Assembly (NCBI GenBank): GCA_050950645.1
Contig: JBMNHZ010000001.1
Span: 1-64,000 of the forward strand
Source: BRH-c25 sp012519325
GTDB lineage: Bacteria > Bacillota > Clostridia > Lutisporales > Lutisporaceae
DNA length: 64,000 nucleotides
Direction of reading: 5' to 3'
Position numbers and translations under genes: made by a program
Notes under the pieces: generated by a model
Told to the model about the DNA's origin: nothing
Seen by the model: the letters and a program-made list of their open reading frames with translations, nothing else
Database searches by the model: none
Shown here: positions 61,650-64,000 of the stretch, in pieces
Numbering within the stretch: position 1 is the stretch's first letter
Layout: every line of letters starts with the position of its first letter

Positions 61650-61792
61650 ATGCAAGCACTTCTTTCTTTAATATATATGTCACTAAAAACGATTTATCAT
61701 TTCACGACATATGAATGAAAATGTTTAATGTAAAACATCTAATTAATTATATAATGCTCAACATATTTTGACAAGTTTAATAATAGCATGAA

Positions 61793-61839
61793 AAAGCCGG
61801 GCAGTTTGAAGGGTTTTCCTTCATAAACTGTCCGGCTTT
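61793..61839 (-). terminator. Intrinsic terminator of the stalk-domain protein gene
   Basis: AAAGCCGGGCAGTTTGAAGG (61793-61812) pairs with its near-complement ending CCGGCTTT (61839), with one small bulge and a TTTT-containing loop. On the minus strand it is followed by TTTTTC, 13 bases after the stop. Confidence 0.88.
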
Positions 61840-61851
61840 ATTAAAAGCAGC

Positions 61852-62562
61852 TTATTTGAAATAAGGTTCAGCAATTAGCATTTGATCTGGGTTTGTGGAT
61901 TTTGGAACTCTATCGTAGACCAGATTCTGTATATAAAGGGTTTTTATGTTGGGAATATCAATTTCGAAGGGTATGGATTCACCCTTATGCACCACCAGCT
62001 CTTTAAGCACTTTACCCTCATAGTCCTTCTCTCTTATTCTTATTGTAACTTCATCAGTACTGTTGTCCATATCGTTCATGCAGGCCACCCCGCCGAATTT
62101 TTGATATTTGCCGTTAGGATATATAAAACCGCTGAATTCATAATAACCTTCTGTTCCTGTGTATACTATACCCCAGTCATATTGCTTTCCATTTACATTT
62201 AGCTGGTTTTTGTCGGTACTGAACTGACTTGTATAGTTTTTTACATAGTCCTTACCTTCAAGAGGAATCCTGTCTTTTTCTCCAAGGTATATTACTCTGT
62301 TGACAGGATCATAATCCACGGCAACTGAAAGGGCGTTGGCTAATGCCCTTACCGGAAGATAATTGCTGCCCTTGTAGCTTATGGGATACATAGGGGAGCC
62401 GTCTACATTAATTGGAATAAAATCTTTCCCGTTCAGCTTTATTTTCACTTCATATTCAATTGCTGCAGTGATCTCTTCTCTTACGGCAGCTCCCGCTGCA
62501 CCTGCTCCAATCCCTAGTATAAATACCATACATAGGGCAAATACCAATAATCTTTTATTCAT
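61852..62562 (-). CDS. Secreted protein with copper amine oxidase N-terminal-like (stalk) domain
   Basis: A 236-residue protein. A signal peptide covers about residues 1-26 (LLVFALCMVFILGIGAGAAG). The stalk domain is seen in IKLNGKDFIPINVDGSPMYP and YLPVRALANALSVAVDYD. The remaining 130 residues (YEFSGFIYPNGKYQKFGGVACM...) resemble a lectin- or NPCBM-like beta domain, without catalytic motifs I recognise. Likely extracellular or wall-bound. ATG 62562 has AAGGAGGAG upstream. Confidence 0.8.
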   Translation of the reverse strand: MNKRLLVFALCMVFILGIGAGAAGAAVREEITAAIEYEVKIKLNGKDFIPINVDGSPMYPISYKGSNYLPVRALANALSVAVDYDPVNRVIYLGEKDRIPLEGKDYVKNYTSQFSTDKNQLNVNGKQYDWGIVYTGTEGYYEFSGFIYPNGKYQKFGGVACMNDMDNSTDEVTIRIREKDYEGKVLKELVVHKGESIPFEIDIPNIKTLYIQNLVYDRVPKSTNPDQMLIAEPYFK

Positions 62563-62634
62563 TCTTCTCCTCCTTATTCTATGATTTTTGTACACCGCGG
62601 GAAAGCAAGAATATGTGCTGGTATGAAAGCATCA

Positions 62635-63999
62635 TTACTGCATTATGTCTCCCGGGTTCATCTGGCCTGCACCCGGCAGCTGCTGAGCATCATACTGACG
62701 GCTTTGGAAGAACTGTCTCATTGTATTAAGTTTAGCCATATTGATCCTGCTCCATATCCTGTTTATCATAAGCTCTGCAACAGGATTATTGATGTGTTCC
62801 ATCTTGCGTCCCTTGGCGGGTTCCCCGATATCCTCAGGGTCGTATACTTCTATTGCCTCACCCTCATGGTAAAAGGTTACTTTGCCTTGCCTGACTATTG
62901 AGTTAAGCCCTATCATTTTATCAATATCCATAAAATGGTCCTCAGCCGGCTTCGGCTCCTCTGAAGCATAAGTAAAGCTTATCGGTATAAGCTCAGCCTG
63001 AGATATCCAGCTGTCCTCAAGCTGTAACTGCGATGCCCAGTCCTCCGCAGGCTGCAATTGTGATGAAGCATTAACGCCCATTTGAAGCTGCCCTGTTGGT
63101 GAAAATGTAACTGCACCGCTGCTGCTGTAACCGTTCCAGCTCCATTCAGTAGTATAATTCTTTGACAGCACAGAGGTTCCCTTGGCGTCAGGCAATGGAA
63201 CTATACGTTCATTAAATTCTCTGCTCCCTACTGTCACCGGAGGAACCCAGGGCCTGCCGGATATGGGATCATAATGGTAAGAACCGGGGCTATATATACT
63301 ATAGTAAGAATCATAATGTCCCTGAGTATCAACCTTCTTTGTTCCCCGCTGGTTTATTACAAGAAAGTGCTCAATTTCCCTCCTTTGATCAACAGGCCTG
63401 CCGTCTTCATCCGTATACTGCTTCCTGTCAATGGGTTCAACAATCCTTTTACCGGTAAAGCTCACGTCAGGCTTTACCTTATTCCAGGACATTACGCTGA
63501 ACCCGTCGCTTGAAATCATTCCGGACACCAGATGTTCGGGTCTGAAGGGATAGTATATAGTAAATTCTCCTTTTTCGTCACATATTCCGGGGGCATAAAA
63601 TGGCGGCTTTGTGAAATTCGTATTCTCAACCACCGGTTCCACATTCCCTCTGTAAGTGATGTATTCATATTCATCGGAAGGCCATTTTCTAACTTTAGCC
63701 TGACTTACATAGCCCTTGGCCTCATCATTGAAGAAATCGGCATAATCTATAGTTACAAAATTGAAGGGGAAGGTGGTTGTGACATATGCCTCTCCAAGGG
63801 ACTCAAAATTCACCTTGCTTACCCATATCATATCGCCCTTTCTCATATCAAATCCCTTTTGCTTGACATTCGTAAGCACAAAGTTCCCCTTAGAATCGCT
63901 GCTGACAGGAAAAGTCTTCGTATAACCCGCATCTTCTCCTTCCGTTCTTCTAAAGGTTATCTCCAGATTCCCTTTAAAGTCCTTTACACCTTCGGATTC
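62635..63999 (-). CDS. C-terminal part of a large secreted protein of unknown function (truncated by window end)
   Basis: The frame is open from base 63999 down to the stop at 62635 (454 residues visible), so the true start lies beyond the window. The first 65 residues (ITFRRTEGEDAGYTKTFPV, GNFVLTNVKQKGFDMRKGD) look like an Ig-like or carboxypeptidase-regulatory beta domain. The middle is rich in Tyr, Ser and Pro (YYSIYSPGSYHYDPISGRPW). A short internal near-repeat SQLQPAEDWASQLQLEDSW is present. The end has a Gln-rich tail (MRQFFQSRQYDAQQ). No catalytic motif is recognised. Confidence 0.65.
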   Translation of the reverse strand, partial: ESEGVKDFKGNLEITFRRTEGEDAGYTKTFPVSSDSKGNFVLTNVKQKGFDMRKGDMIWVSKVNFESLGEAYVTTTFPFNFVTIDYADFFNDEAKGYVSQAKVRKWPSDEYEYITYRGNVEPVVENTNFTKPPFYAPGICDEKGEFTIYYPFRPEHLVSGMISSDGFSVMSWNKVKPDVSFTGKRIVEPIDRKQYTDEDGRPVDQRREIEHFLVINQRGTKKVDTQGHYDSYYSIYSPGSYHYDPISGRPWVPPVTVGSREFNERIVPLPDAKGTSVLSKNYTTEWSWNGYSSSGAVTFSPTGQLQMGVNASSQLQPAEDWASQLQLEDSWISQAELIPISFTYASEEPKPAEDHFMDIDKMIGLNSIVRQGKVTFYHEGEAIEVYDPEDIGEPAKGRKMEHINNPVAELMINRIWSRINMAKLNTMRQFFQSRQYDAQQLPGAGQMNPGDIMQ

Positions 64000-64000
64000 A

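Noticed and set aside
1..64000. tRNA, rRNA, CRISPR arrays, insertion sequences or prophage
   Set aside because: No cloverleaf with a GTTCRANNC arm, no rRNA signature, no regularly spaced repeats and no transposase or phage structural gene was recognised on either strand.

Overview
The window is AT-rich DNA from a spore-forming, anaerobic member of the Clostridia. The evidence is the complete spoIIIAA-AH operon, spo0A, spoIVB, spoIIM, sigK and gerW/ytfJ, together with a ferredoxin-dependent 2-oxoacid oxidoreductase. Gene content and order resemble the Ruminiclostridium/Acetivibrio group (old Clostridium cluster III), but that placement is inference. Almost every gene lies on the minus strand. 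The plus-strand exceptions are a frameshifted conserved gene (7.3-7.9 kb), an old-yellow-enzyme reductase (17-19 kb) and a 45-residue MciZ-like peptide (27.8 kb).

Layout from low to high coordinate. 0-2.4 kb: a fragment, a small membrane peptide, and two recognisable genes (BaiN/HI0933-type flavoprotein and histidine phosphatase) broken by single-base losses, mostly in short homopolymers; this looks more like poor consensus sequence than real decay. 2.5-6.4 kb: korDABC followed by an RpiR-type regulator. 6.4-16.8 kb: housekeeping genes (surE, a pyruvate/oxaloacetate carboxyltransferase, rluB, a DD-carboxypeptidase, gerW, scpAB, trpS, M50 protease). 19-27.6 kb: dacF, larA and a nucleoside-salvage run (deoB, two tandem purine nucleoside phosphorylases, pdp), then xerD and spoIIM. 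28-31.5 kb: SteA, two glycosyltransferase-like proteins and DUF3866.

31.7-50.4 kb is the classic sporulation/isoprenoid block, read right to left: spoIIIAA-AH, asp23, nusB, a Kae1-like paralogue, xseAB, ispA, a DUF212 protein, dxs, tlyA, nadK, argR, recN, spoIVB, spo0A. spo0A has a sequence-perfect SigH-type promoter overlapping a 0A box. 50.6-61.6 kb holds efp, pepP, an endonuclease IV-like protein, comFB, yqeG, sigK, and a yrr-type block (pbpI-like PBP, udk, U32 protein, trmR, mltG). The window ends in two secreted proteins, the last one cut at the edge.

The most interesting non-coding signals are: a roughly 500-base gene-free stretch between trmR and mltG (60052-60558) built from many perfect long-range helices, very probably a large structured RNA; a 59-base inverted-repeat element present twice (2.5 kb and 32.7 kb) with one mismatch; and the MciZ-like micro-gene beside spoIIM. 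No rRNA, tRNA, CRISPR array, prophage or insertion sequence was seen.
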